From assembly GCF_000317575.1 (NCBI RefSeq), contig NC_019748.1:1566001-1630000 (forward strand): 64,000 bases of DNA, read 5' to 3'. Shown piece after piece: positions 25,931 through 34,758 of this stretch; position 1 is the stretch's first letter; each line of letters opens with the position of its first letter. The DNA is from Stanieria cyanosphaera PCC 7437. GTDB lineage: Bacteria; Cyanobacteriota; Cyanobacteriia; Cyanobacteriales; Xenococcaceae. The translations under genes and the position numbers were made by a program. The notes below the pieces were generated by a model. The model worked only from the letters and a program-made list of their open reading frames with translations, was not told the DNA's origin and ran no database searches.

Positions 25931-27319
25931 ATGAACCTAGACACAACCAGAGAAATTGACAACTCTTTATCTACTACTTTACAACAGAGAAGACAAAAAT
26001 TGGCTGAGTTAGTTGATACTCCAGTTATTTTATGGTCTGGGGAAAGTATCGGACGAAATTTTCCAGCCAATCGCTTTCCTTTCCGAGCTAGTAGTCATTT
26101 TCTTTATTTTGCGGGTTTACCTTTAGAAAAAGCTGCCATTAGATTAGAACAAGGCAAATTAAATTTATATCTTGATGATGCTCCACCTGAAGCTACTTTA
26201 TGGCATGGTAAAACACCAACCAGAGAAGAAATTGCTGCCATGATTGGCGCAGATCGAGCTTATCCTTTAGTAGAGTTAGTTAATCACACTGCTAATGCTG
26301 CCACAATAGCCGTACAAAATTACCACACCTATCAACAGCAGTGTCAATTATTGAATCGAACTCTTACCCCTGCTAATGCACCAACAGGAATAGATTTAGA
26401 TTTAACCAAAGCAATCATCACCTTAAGATTGTCTCACGATCGCTTTGCTTTAACGGAATTAACCAAAGCTGCCCAAGTTTCAATCAAGGCACACCAATCA
26501 GGTATGAAGGGGACTTCTCAAGCAACCACTGAAGCAGAAGTCAGAGGTGCAATGGAAGGAGTAATTATTGCTCATAATATGAGTTGTGCCTATGGCAGTA
26601 TTGTGACGGTACACGGGGAAGTTTTACACAACGAACAGTATCTTCACTCCTTACAAACAGGCGATTTATTATTAGCCGATGTTGGTGCCGAAACTCCTTT
26701 GGGTTGGGCTGCCGATATTACTCGTACTTGGGCTGTTTCAGGTAAGTTTTCCGAGACTCAACGGGATCTTTATCAAGTAGTTTTAGCTGCCCACGATGCT
26801 TGCATTGAAAAAATTCGCCCAGGAGTAGAATATCGAGACATTCATTTATTAGCTGCTCAGATTATTGCGGAAGGATTAGTAAATCTGGGCATTTTAAAAG
26901 GTAATCCTGATGATTTAGTAGCAATGGATGCTCATGCTTTATTTTTCCCCCATGGAATTGGTCATTTGTTGGGTTTAGATGTTCATGACATGGAAGATTT
27001 AGGAGATTTAGCAGGTTACGATACAGAAAGAGTTAGAAGCGATCGCTTTGGGTTGGGTTACTTGAGATTAGATCGTCCTCTTCGTCCAGGAATGTTAGTC
27101 ACAATTGAACCAGGTTTTTATCAAGTTCCTGCCATTTTGAATCATCCTGATTTTCGTCATAAATATCAGAAGGTAGTCAATTGGAAACGTCTAGAGCAAT
27201 TTGCTGATGTAAGAGGGATCAGAATTGAGGATGATGTTTTGGTAACCGAATCTGGCTCAGAAGTCTTAACGGCTGCTTTACCTACTAAAGTAGAAGAAAT
27301 TGAAGCTTTAACTAGCTAA
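25931..27319 (+). CDS. pepP: Xaa-Pro aminopeptidase (M24B)
   Basis: A 462-residue metallopeptidase that removes N-terminal residues before proline. The AMP_N domain covers residues about 15-160. The pita-bread catalytic domain has the metal ligands in LLADVGAETPLGWAADITRT (two Asp), FFPHGIGHLLGLDVHD (His), TIEPGFYQ (Glu) and GIRIEDDVLVTESG (Glu). All five ligands are present, so it should be active with two Mn2+. No export signal. Monocistronic by spacing. Confidence 0.92.
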   Translation: MNLDTTREIDNSLSTTLQQRRQKLAELVDTPVILWSGESIGRNFPANRFPFRASSHFLYFAGLPLEKAAIRLEQGKLNLYLDDAPPEATLWHGKTPTREEIAAMIGADRAYPLVELVNHTANAATIAVQNYHTYQQQCQLLNRTLTPANAPTGIDLDLTKAIITLRLSHDRFALTELTKAAQVSIKAHQSGMKGTSQATTEAEVRGAMEGVIIAHNMSCAYGSIVTVHGEVLHNEQYLHSLQTGDLLLADVGAETPLGWAADITRTWAVSGKFSETQRDLYQVVLAAHDACIEKIRPGVEYRDIHLLAAQIIAEGLVNLGILKGNPDDLVAMDAHALFFPHGIGHLLGLDVHDMEDLGDLAGYDTERVRSDRFGLGYLRLDRPLRPGMLVTIEPGFYQVPAILNHPDFRHKYQKVVNWKRLEQFADVRGIRIEDDVLVTESGSEVLTAALPTKVEEIEALTS

Positions 27320-27651
27320 ACCAACATAATCTTAATAATATGAAGTCCTGTTGACTAGTTACATCTTAGTGAGAAAACGGCAGAAGGCACGAGGCAGAAG
27401 AATTTCGTACAATAAAATTAATTTGAGTCGTCAATTTTTTTTCTAAGTACCTAGGCAAAATTAATTGTGTACTTCAGTAATCAAGAGCTTAGAGAGCTTT
27501 AAGAGAATGGGAGAAAAAGAAAATATACAAATAGATTTGCTTAATTACTTAGTAATTAAACAGACTTGATAGATTATCAAATTTTCAAGCATTTTGAACT
27601 TTTCTGTTCTACTTGTGATGCTGCCTCTTTGCAATATGACCAAAAAAATCA
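27320..27651. other. Intergenic region, 332 bp
   Basis: The gap lies between convergent pepP and sufR. It contains GGCAGAAGGCACGAGGCAGA near 27377, a member of the GGCAGAAG repeat family, and the palindrome TTAATTACTTAGTAATTAA near 27540. No gene is seen. Confidence 0.5.
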
Positions 27652-28290
27652 TTACTTAGCTCTAATTAAATACCCACAACGATGCTCACCGTTATTAATC
27701 CAGTGAGTACGTTCTACAGTACAATCGGGCAAGACTGCAGCAAACATTTCTAATTCGTGACCACAAATACTCGGATAAGACTCTGCCACTTCTGAAATAG
27801 CACAATGATGTTCAGCCAAAATAAATTGCTGCTTATCTCCTTGAATCGAGTGTAACTCTGCCATATAACCTTCTTGTTGACGCAATTCAACTAGAGCAGC
27901 TACTCTTTGACGTAAAGAACCATTACCAATGCGATCGCGATATTCAGCAGCTTTTCTTTGCCATTGCTTTTCCAAAACCTTAGTAACCTGTTCTTTGCCT
28001 ACAGTTTCCGCTAAAGTATCTAAAAAAGAAACAGCAAACTCTCCGTAACGATGAGGAAAAAGCGATCGCCCTTGTTGACTTAGTTGATAAAGATGTTGTG
28101 GTCTTCCCATCCCCGTTTGCACTGATTCGTATTTGATTAAACCCTCAACCTCCAATTCATTGAGGTGACGGCGAGTTGCTTGCGGACTAATCTTCAAAGC
28201 CTGGGCTAGCTGTTGTGCTGAGGCTTGACCTTGTTTGAGTAAATGTTGCAGAATACTCTGCTTAGTAGACGGTATCCCTGTGGTCGTCAT
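27652..28290 (-). CDS. sufR: SufR iron-sulfur transcriptional repressor
   Basis: A 212-residue DeoR/ArsR-type winged-helix regulator. The N-terminal HTH includes QASAQQLAQALKISPQATRR. The C-terminal part has four Cys spaced exactly C-x12-C-x13-C-x14-C (in EHHCAISE, SICGHE, LPDCTVE and HRCGYL), the cluster ligands of cyanobacterial SufR. In Synechocystis SufR with its [4Fe-4S] clusters represses both itself and sufBCDS and releases DNA when clusters are lost. The gene diverges from sufB over 236 bp that hold two SufR-type boxes. Confidence 0.95.
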   Translation of the reverse strand: MTTTGIPSTKQSILQHLLKQGQASAQQLAQALKISPQATRRHLNELEVEGLIKYESVQTGMGRPQHLYQLSQQGRSLFPHRYGEFAVSFLDTLAETVGKEQVTKVLEKQWQRKAAEYRDRIGNGSLRQRVAALVELRQQEGYMAELHSIQGDKQQFILAEHHCAISEVAESYPSICGHELEMFAAVLPDCTVERTHWINNGEHRCGYLIRAK

Positions 28291-28362
28291 CGTCTTATCT
28301 CTAGATGGTGTTGTTAAAGAAAAAAATTAAACCGAAAAATTCAAAAATTTTGGCGACTTTGA

Positions 28363-28376
28363 CAACATCTTTGTTG
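28363..28376. promoter_or_regulatory. SufR operator, perfect CAAC-N6-GTTG
   Basis: CAACATCTTTGTTG matches the known SufR inverted repeat CAAC-N6-GTTG exactly. It lies in the sufR-sufB gap, 73 bp from the sufR start. Confidence 0.85.
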
Positions 28377-28402
28377 TTAATGTAACCTACAATAGACTTA
28401 AA

Positions 28403-28416
28403 CAACAAATTTATTG
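28403..28416. promoter_or_regulatory. Second SufR-type operator (one mismatch)
   Basis: CAACAAATTTATTG matches CAAC-N6-GTTG with one mismatch. Its centre is 40 bp, about four helical turns, from the perfect box, so two repressors could sit on the same DNA face. Confidence 0.65.
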
Positions 28417-28526
28417 TTTAAATATAGTTGGGGTTAGTAGCAATTGGGAATACAGACTATTGAATTCAACTCATCCGCTAATCCTCGCCAAAAAAACTTA
28501 ACATCAATCTGCACGAGAACATTGCT

Positions 28527-29966
28527 ATGAGTTCCACAGTCAAAAACTTAGTCAATCAACCTTATAAATACGGCTTTATCACTGAGATCGAGGCTGATAC
28601 AATTCCTCGCGGACTGAATGAAGATATTATCCGCTTGATTTCAGCCAAGAAAAACGAGCCAGAATTTATGTTGCAGTTTCGCCTCAAAGCATATCACCAG
28701 TGGCTAAAAATGACTGAACCAACTTGGGCTCATGTAGGTTATCCTCCCATTGATTATCAAAACATTATTTACTATTCTGCACCTAAACAAAAGAAAGCAA
28801 AACTCAATAGTCTCGATGAAGTCGATCCAGCTTTACTCGAAACCTTTGAAAAACTTGGTCTTCCTCTCTCAGAACAAAAAAGATTGAGCAATGTTGCAGT
28901 TGACGCGATTTTTGATAGTGTTTCCATCGCTACTACCTTTAAAGAGAAGTTAGCAGAAGAAGGAGTAATTTTCTGCTCAATTTCTGAAGCCCTACAAGAA
29001 CATCCAGATCTGGTACAAAAATATTTAGGAAGTGTTGTTCCTGTAGCAGACAATTATTTTGCTGCCCTGAATTCGGCTGTTTTTAGTGATGGTTCGTTTG
29101 TGTTTATTCCCAAGGGTGTTAAATGCCCAATGGAATTATCTACCTATTTTCGCATTAACAACGGTGAAACGGGACAATTTGAAAGAACTTTAATTGTTGC
29201 CGAAGAAGGTGCTTCGGTTAGTTATTTAGAAGGTTGTACCGCGCCAATGTACGACAGTAACCAACTTCATGCTGCGGTAGTAGAATTAGTAGCTTTAGAT
29301 GATGCCGAGATTAAATATTCTACAGTTCAAAACTGGTTTGCTGGCGACGAAAACGGCAAAGGAGGTATTTACAACTTTGTAACCAAACGCGGTTTGTGTA
29401 AGGGAGTGAATTCCAAAATTTCTTGGACTCAAGTAGAAACAGGTTCAGCCATCACTTGGAAATATCCTAGTTGTGTTTTAGTAGGGGATAATTCAGTAGG
29501 AGAATTTTATTCCATTGCTCTTACTAATCACAAGCAACAAGCAGATACAGGAACAAAAATGATTCATATCGGCAAAAATACCCGCAGTACAATTATTTCT
29601 AAAGGTATTTCGGCTGGAGAATCAAAAGGTAGTTATCGCGGTTTAGTTAAAATTGGACCAAAAGCAGACGGTGCGAGAAATTATTCTCAATGTGACTCGA
29701 TGTTAATTGGGGATAACGCTGAAGCTAATACTTTCCCTTATATCCAAGTAGACAACAATAGTGCCAGAGTCGAACACGAAGCTTCTACAGCAAAAATTGG
29801 CGAAGAACAACTATTTTACTTTGCTCAACGTGGTATCTCTGAAGAAGACGCAGTTTCCATGTTAGTTAGTGGTTTTTGTAAAGATGTTTTAAATGAGTTA
29901 CCAATGGAATTTGCAGCAGAAGCAGATAAGTTATTGAGTCTGAAGTTAGAAGGTACAGTAGGTTAA
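28527..29966 (+). CDS. sufB: Fe-S cluster assembly scaffold SufB
   Basis: A 479-residue scaffold of the SUF pathway, of usual length. The beta-helix core is complete, with [15 protein letters not shown] carrying the Cys equivalent to E. coli Cys405 and ARVEHEAS carrying the Glu/His pair used in cluster building. SufB works with SufC (ATPase) and SufD and receives sulfur from SufS-SufE. It is regulated by SufR through the two upstream boxes. Unusually, sufC, sufD and sufS do not follow; the next gene is a kinase on the other strand and the gap is full of repeats. Confidence 0.96.
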   Translation: MSSTVKNLVNQPYKYGFITEIEADTIPRGLNEDIIRLISAKKNEPEFMLQFRLKAYHQWLKMTEPTWAHVGYPPIDYQNIIYYSAPKQKKAKLNSLDEVDPALLETFEKLGLPLSEQKRLSNVAVDAIFDSVSIATTFKEKLAEEGVIFCSISEALQEHPDLVQKYLGSVVPVADNYFAALNSAVFSDGSFVFIPKGVKCPMELSTYFRINNGETGQFERTLIVAEEGASVSYLEGCTAPMYDSNQLHAAVVELVALDDAEIKYSTVQNWFAGDENGKGGIYNFVTKRGLCKGVNSKISWTQVETGSAITWKYPSCVLVGDNSVGEFYSIALTNHKQQADTGTKMIHIGKNTRSTIISKGISAGESKGSYRGLVKIGPKADGARNYSQCDSMLIGDNAEANTFPYIQVDNNSARVEHEASTAKIGEEQLFYFAQRGISEEDAVSMLVSGFCKDVLNELPMEFAAEADKLLSLKLEGTVG

Positions 29967-29984
29967 GGATACAATCAATTTTTA

Positions 29985-30006
29985 AGGGCGAAGTTTATTC
30001 GTCCCT
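29985..30006 (+). terminator. Hairpin after sufB, possible terminator
   Basis: AGGGCGAA and TTCGTCCCT can pair with one bulge, 18 bp after the sufB stop. There is no strong U tract, so termination is uncertain; it is also a common cyanobacterial repeat type. Confidence 0.45.
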
Positions 30007-30020
30007 ACAGTTATCGGTAG

Positions 30021-30040
30021 AGACGTAACATGTTACGTCT
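30021..30040. repeat. Perfect 20-bp palindrome
   Basis: AGACGTAACATGTTACGTCT reads the same on both strands without a spacer. It sits between sufB and a MITE-like element. It could be a protein site, a hairpin or the core of a dispersed repeat. Confidence 0.85.
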
Positions 30041-30110
30041 GTACACCAGTTACCAGTGATGACTCGTTATATCAAGTTCGGTTGAATAATTATATTAAAG
30101 TTGAGGTCAG

Positions 30111-30401
30111 ATATAGCAGTTCTCATACTGGTGAGGTACAAAGTATTTGGATTTAAGGCAGGAGGCAGGTGTTAAGTGTACCTCGTGGATTCGAGAAACG
30201 CCATAACAAGTAATTACTAATTAGTAATTAGCAAATGCAACCAGGCTTTTTTATTTCAACCAATTATTCGTACTTGATATTATTGTCGCCCTTTCTCCTT
30301 TTGCTCCTCTGCCTCCTAACTTCTACTTCCTACCAATTAACCATTAACAATTAACAAAAAATCGAACGAGTGTACCTTATAGAGCGTGAGAACTGCTATA
30401 T
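30111..30401. repeat. MITE-like element with 30-bp terminal inverted repeats
   Basis: The left end (30111-30140) and the right end read on the other strand (30401-30371) both start ATATAGCAGTTCTCA and end AGGTACA, with a few differences between. The 291-bp element contains one copy of the GGCAGGAGGCAGG repeat and TAATTACTAATTAGTAATTA-type text but no gene. The same ends bound 5238-5428. TATA tips fit TA target duplication by an IS630/Tc1-type transposase (inference); no such transposase is in the window. Confidence 0.7.
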
Positions 30402-30413
30402 AATTATTTTTTT

Positions 30414-31580
30414 CTACTTTAAAAAACTAATTGTATCTCGCTTGTTTGAACTAGAATCTTGATTTAGTGATGCAGGAGAAGAAGGATTAGGAACATTATC
30501 AGTATTATTTAATAACCAAATAAAATAGTAAATGCCAAGAGCTATTGGCCAAGTAGTCGCAATGCTAACAATAATTCCGATTAGAAAAATTTTGTTTGAA
30601 TAATTGTTATTGTGTAAAGATTTAACTAAACTAGTTGAATTAGTCAGAGATTTTGAATTTACTGGTTGTTCTGCAATTAAATTAGAAGTATTTTCTAATA
30701 ATAAAAATTTTAATTCAGATTTTTGCTTCTGTTGATAATGCTCAAGTGCTTTTAAAACTTCCGATGCAGACTGATAGCGTTTATGATAATCTTGACATAC
30801 CATTTTGTTAATAATGGCAATTAACTCTGAACTAACAGACACTAAATGCTCCCAACTTAGTTCATGAGTTTTGGGATCGAAACTTAAATTTAGAGTATCT
30901 GTACCCGTAAGTGTTTCAATAGCAATTATTCCCAGTGCATAGATATCGCTGCCAAAACAAGAATGAGCTTGTGCTTGCTCACTAGGCATATAACCAGGAG
31001 TACCAACTATAATTTTGTGATCTTTAGAATTATTAATTTCTTCGAGATCATTATTAATCAGTTTAGCTACACCAAAATCTATTAAGACTAATTTATGATC
31101 ATCCCAACGTCGGATTAAATTACTAGGCTTAATGTCCCGATGAATAATACCATGAGAATGAATAAATTCTAAAATTGGCAAAACTTCTTGTAGTAGTTGA
31201 ATAACCTGATTTTCTTCCCAGCAATCTCCTGTTGCTAATTCTGAATAAAGAGTATGTCCTTGAATAAACTCTTGTACTAAATAAAATTGATTTTTTTCGC
31301 TAAAAGTAGCTAAAAGTCGAGGAATGTATCGGGAATTACCTAAACTACTAGTAATTTTAGCCTCCCTTTCAAACATTAATTTTGCTACTTTGATCAGGTG
31401 CAAATTTTTAGTAGTAGGTTTGAAACGTTTGACAAAACAAATGGGATGCTCGCTGTGTTGAACATCTTCAGCTAGATAAGTTTCTCCAAAGCTACCAGAA
31501 GTGCAAATTTTAACAACTAAATAACGTTCATTAAGTAGCTTGCCTACTAGTGTTTCATTCCTGATCCGATTTTTTGTCAT
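30414..31580 (-). CDS. Serine/threonine protein kinase with C-terminal membrane anchor
   Basis: A 388-residue Hanks-type kinase. Gly-rich loop SGSFGETYLAED, catalytic Lys in ICFVKRFKP, catalytic loop HGIIHRDIKPSNLI, DFG in LIDFGVAKL, and activation-segment text GTPGYMPSEQA are all intact, so it should be active. A single hydrophobic helix near residues 330-352, with IFLIGIIVSIATTWPIALGI, anchors it, leaving a short external tail rich in Ser and Asn. No sensor domain is fused. It lies 115 bp downstream of a membrane-anchored PstS-like gene on the same strand, a pairing that might link ligand binding to phosphorylation (inference). Confidence 0.9.
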   Translation of the reverse strand: MTKNRIRNETLVGKLLNERYLVVKICTSGSFGETYLAEDVQHSEHPICFVKRFKPTTKNLHLIKVAKLMFEREAKITSSLGNSRYIPRLLATFSEKNQFYLVQEFIQGHTLYSELATGDCWEENQVIQLLQEVLPILEFIHSHGIIHRDIKPSNLIRRWDDHKLVLIDFGVAKLINNDLEEINNSKDHKIIVGTPGYMPSEQAQAHSCFGSDIYALGIIAIETLTGTDTLNLSFDPKTHELSWEHLVSVSSELIAIINKMVCQDYHKRYQSASEVLKALEHYQQKQKSELKFLLLENTSNLIAEQPVNSKSLTNSTSLVKSLHNNNYSNKIFLIGIIVSIATTWPIALGIYYFIWLLNNTDNVPNPSSPASLNQDSSSNKRDTISFLK

Positions 31581-31695
31581 TATGAGCGAAAAAATTTTTG
31601 TTTTTCAGTTATGTACTTATGGCAAATAATTAGGACAACAATTAAAAGTCACAATTACCAGAGAGTAAAAGTGTGTTTTTTTGACAATTTTGCTG

Positions 31696-32793
31696 TTATT
31701 GACTAGCTTCTGTTGAATTTTCTTCAGCAACTTCTTTTGATCGATTCAAACTAGCAAATCCAGCTTGTGCGATCGCATTTTGAACGGTTTGAGTTTGTAA
31801 AAGCTTTGCATAAGCTTCTCCTGCCTGCTGCGCCAAACTTCCATCTTCTTTGACAATTACATACATTTTTCTGGTTATCGGATAAGTATTATCTTCAAAG
31901 ACTTCTGTATTAACTTGATTTCGTAAACCAGGACACTGTTGTGGTGAAATTAACGGCTCATTATAGGGAGTTATTAAGAGATCGCTACTGTAACCTAAAG
32001 CTAAAGGTTTAACAGTACACTGAGGAATGAGTGTCTTTGCCGAAGCAAAATAAATTCCACCTGGAGTTTTACTAACCTTGCGAATTGCTTCAGTAGTAGA
32101 GTTGACGTATTGTACCTCTTGCCCCAATGAGGTTTTTTCTGACTCATTAGATGAGGCAAAAATTACCGATTCTGCATCTTTTTCAGGAACTGCAAAGGGA
32201 ACAATGGCAAGATCATTTCCTCCTATTTCACTCCAATTGTTGATTTTTCCCGTAAAAATTTGCTTTAGTTGTTTAACAGTTAATCCTTCGGTGATTTTTA
32301 AAGCTGGATTAACTACCACTGCTACTCCATCTATGGCAACTGGGTATTCCTGAAGAGAAAAGCCTTGTTGTTGAGCAAGAGTTTGTTCTTGTTTAGTTAC
32401 AGGGCGTGTCGACTGAACAAAGTCTAACTCTCCGTTGAGTAACATCTCAATGCCCGAACTTGAACTAGGATTAGCATTAACAGGATTTACATAGCGCAAT
32501 TGCAATTCAGGATAGGTAGCTTGAATTTGAGAATCGATTGTCTGTCGAATTGGAGCCCATGCTGGACTACCACCGTAATTAAATGAACCGATTGGAATGT
32601 TGGTAACTGCTTGAGATTTGAGAATAGAAGAAGTATTCTCTGAACTTGTATTTCTAGAAGCGACAAGATTTTGTTGTTGTCCCAAACGCGACCAAAACCA
32701 CCAGAAAAATCCACCAACTACTACTAGTGTTAATACTTTACCAATAATTAAACCTTTTAAAAGCAGAGTTGCGTCTTTGCTTAGTTTATTCAT
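31696..32793 (-). CDS. PstS-like periplasmic substrate-binding protein, membrane-anchored
   Basis: A 365-residue protein. An N-terminal uncleaved-looking helix, LTLVVVGGFFWWFW, is followed by a type II periplasmic binding fold: INNWSEIGG and FTGKINNW are hallmark PBP_like_2 (phosphate-binding PstS) text, and FVQSTRPVTKQEQ corresponds to the anion-binding loop. No pstCAB transporter genes are nearby. It may bind phosphate or another oxyanion, or act as a sensor for the kinase gene that follows 115 bp downstream. Ligand not predictable by eye. Confidence 0.83.
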   Translation of the reverse strand: MNKLSKDATLLLKGLIIGKVLTLVVVGGFFWWFWSRLGQQQNLVASRNTSSENTSSILKSQAVTNIPIGSFNYGGSPAWAPIRQTIDSQIQATYPELQLRYVNPVNANPSSSSGIEMLLNGELDFVQSTRPVTKQEQTLAQQQGFSLQEYPVAIDGVAVVVNPALKITEGLTVKQLKQIFTGKINNWSEIGGNDLAIVPFAVPEKDAESVIFASSNESEKTSLGQEVQYVNSTTEAIRKVSKTPGGIYFASAKTLIPQCTVKPLALGYSSDLLITPYNEPLISPQQCPGLRNQVNTEVFEDNTYPITRKMYVIVKEDGSLAQQAGEAYAKLLQTQTVQNAIAQAGFASLNRSKEVAEENSTEASQ

Positions 32794-33187
32794 GATTTAT
32801 TTTGTGGCACGATAAAATATTTTAAAATAAATAGCCTTGTTTCAATCTTAATTTCGATAGATATTCAGTTTTGACCATTGAAGAGATTGGCATGAATAAG
32901 TTCTATCACCTCAAAATTGCCACCAAATTTTTGTGACAAATTAGCTCAAATGTATTCTCAAAATATATTAATTTAAGCTCATTTTTAAGGTTTAATATTA
33001 AGCTTTTATTTTGAATGTTTTAAGCTTGAAAAGCAATTTAAATCTAGTTTGTATTGGTTATTATAGCTTTACCAGCAAAAGAATACTTGACACGAAGCAT
33101 CAACTAGCGAATCATACTAAATCCGATTACCAAAACATACTTTTAATCAAAGGTTTTAATTAGGCTCAAATACTTCTGCCTCCGTCC
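32794..33187. other. Intergenic region upstream of PstS-like gene
   Basis: This AT-rich gap of about 390 bp, ending at a structured repeat, holds the promoter of the PstS-like/kinase pair. No gene or clear operator is seen; I found no convincing PhoB-type direct repeats. Confidence 0.45.
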
Positions 33188-33315
33188 TTCTGCCTCGATG
33201 CGCTTGCGTCCTTTGAGAAACGGCTGTATGCACGAGGTTTCCTCGAAAGCTTGTACGCCCCGTGAAACCTCAAAGGCGGTCGCATCGCTGCCTTTTGACA
33301 ACAACTTATGTTCAC
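33188..33315. repeat. Structured dispersed repeat, copy 1
   Basis: About 128 bp that recur, inverted, at 38492-38621. It folds in nested stems: CGATGCG with CGCATCG outside, CCTTTGAG with CTCAAAGG inside, and GAGGTTTC with GAAACCTC as an alternative. A short degenerate form starts GTGAACATAAGTTA near 5169. Confidence 0.75.
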
Positions 33316-33343
33316 ACTCTTTTAGAAGATTGCTGTGATTGTT

Positions 33344-34174
33344 TTAATTCGCTTGCCAACTAGCTAAAGAGGGAGTTTCTAAAAGAGCTTGGCTCAAACT
33401 TTGATGAATGTGACCATTAGTCGCTAAAATTCGCCCAGAATTAAGCTGAATTTCACTACCATCATAAGCCGTTACTTTTCCGCCAGCCTCTTCAACAATT
33501 ACAATTCCAGCAGTAATGTCCCAAGGACTAAGCCCTCTTTCCCAATAACCATCTAATCTACCACAAGCAACATCAGTTAAATCTAAAGAAGCCGAACCAC
33601 TACGACGCACGCCTTGAGTGAGATGAGTCAGATAACAAAACTCAGCATAATTATTATCCGTTGTTTCTCTGCGATCGTAAGCAAACCCCGTTACTAGCAG
33701 ACTTTTACTTAATTCTTGAGTTTGAGAAACCTGAATTGGACGACGATTGCAACTCGCACCCAAGCCTTTAGCAGCGCGAAATAATTCATTACGAAAAGGA
33801 TTATATACCGCTCCTACTTGAGGAACACCATCAATCATTAACCCAACCGAAACGGCAGACACAGGATAACCATGAGCATAATTAGTTGTACCATCTAAAG
33901 GATCGATCGCCCAAAGATATTCACTTTCGATTGCACCTAGTTTTCCCGATTCTTCTGCCAAAATACTATGTTCAGGAACATGACGATTTAAAACTTGAAT
34001 AATTGCTTTTTCTGCTTGTTTATCAGCTTCGGTAACCAAATCTCCAGGTTTACCTTTTTCTTCAATCTCCTCTAACTTATTCCAATTATTTTGTAAAACG
34101 ACTCCAGCAGTCATAACTGCTTCGGTAGCGATATCTAAAAAGATTTGTAATTGTTGAATGGAATTTTGGCTCAT
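33344..34174 (-). CDS. Inositol monophosphatase family protein
   Basis: A 276-residue Mg2+-dependent, Li+-sensitive type phosphatase. Metal ligands are in LAEESG (Glu), WAIDPLDGTTNYAHGYP (two Asp) and SPWDITAGIVIVEEAGG (Asp), all conserved. Family members hydrolyse inositol-1-phosphate, histidinol phosphate, or FBP/SBP and PAP in cyanobacteria; by sequence it looks like an IMPase (SuhB-like) protein. Its ATG overlaps the stop of the upstream nuclease gene as ATGA (34171-34174), showing translational coupling. Confidence 0.9.
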   Translation of the reverse strand: MSQNSIQQLQIFLDIATEAVMTAGVVLQNNWNKLEEIEEKGKPGDLVTEADKQAEKAIIQVLNRHVPEHSILAEESGKLGAIESEYLWAIDPLDGTTNYAHGYPVSAVSVGLMIDGVPQVGAVYNPFRNELFRAAKGLGASCNRRPIQVSQTQELSKSLLVTGFAYDRRETTDNNYAEFCYLTHLTQGVRRSGSASLDLTDVACGRLDGYWERGLSPWDITAGIVIVEEAGGKVTAYDGSEIQLNSGRILATNGHIHQSLSQALLETPSLASWQAN

Positions 34175-34704
34175 GATTTAGTTTGTTGAGAACGAAATTG
34201 CTCAGGAGATTCTCGCATCGGTTGTTGAGGATTCCAAATCCCATAACCCATTAAACGAGCATATTCTTGTGCATACCAAAGACGCTGACTGTATTGATTG
34301 GGATAATTAGTATCAGCTAAAACATATCCTTCTTTAACTAATTGCTCGCTAATTAAAGTTTTATCATGCCAAATATGAGCTAAATAACGATTAAAAGGAT
34401 CTTTTTTTTCAAGCTTTAATTGAATTGATGAAGCAGAAACATTTGGGCTGATTAATTGCTTGAGTCTCTGTTGGGCTGCTTTTCCCCAAGGAGATTGCTG
34501 CAAATCTGGGGCATTAATACCAATGATTCTGACTGTTTCTTTTGACTTAAAATGGTCTGCTTGAGTTAACCATACTTCAATGGTTTGTCCGCTTACCACC
34601 CGTTTTACTTTAGCCTTAATAGTTGAAGGTAAATCAGAATTTTGACAGCTACATAACCAGAAACAGCAACAACAAATTAGACAGATTTTCGCCAAAAAAT
34701 TCAT
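34171..34704 (-). CDS. Thermonuclease-like (SNase) lipoprotein
   Basis: 177 residues if started at MNFLAKICLICCCCFWLCSC (34704), which gives a clean lipoprotein signal with the lipobox LCSC; an in-frame ATG at 34752 adds 16 residues. The SNase OB-fold follows: VKRVVSGQTIEVW, VRIIGINAPDLQQSPWG, and KKDPFNRYLAHIWHDKTLI. The two catalytic Arg are present, but the usual D-[TA]-P-E reads N-A-P-D, replacing a Ca2+ ligand and the general base region. Activity may be reduced or changed. It is the middle gene of a ferredoxin-SNase-IMPase operon. Confidence 0.83.
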   Translation of the reverse strand: MNFLAKICLICCCCFWLCSCQNSDLPSTIKAKVKRVVSGQTIEVWLTQADHFKSKETVRIIGINAPDLQQSPWGKAAQQRLKQLISPNVSASSIQLKLEKKDPFNRYLAHIWHDKTLISEQLVKEGYVLADTNYPNQYSQRLWYAQEYARLMGYGIWNPQQPMRESPEQFRSQQTKS

Positions 34705-34758
34705 TAAATCTACGCTTATTTCCTCTTTGTGGCTCAAAAGCATTCGAGTCAAATTTAT

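Noticed and set aside
32794-33187. Pho box upstream of the PstS-like gene
   Set aside because: No convincing tandem 8-bp direct repeats of the cyanobacterial PhoB type were seen.
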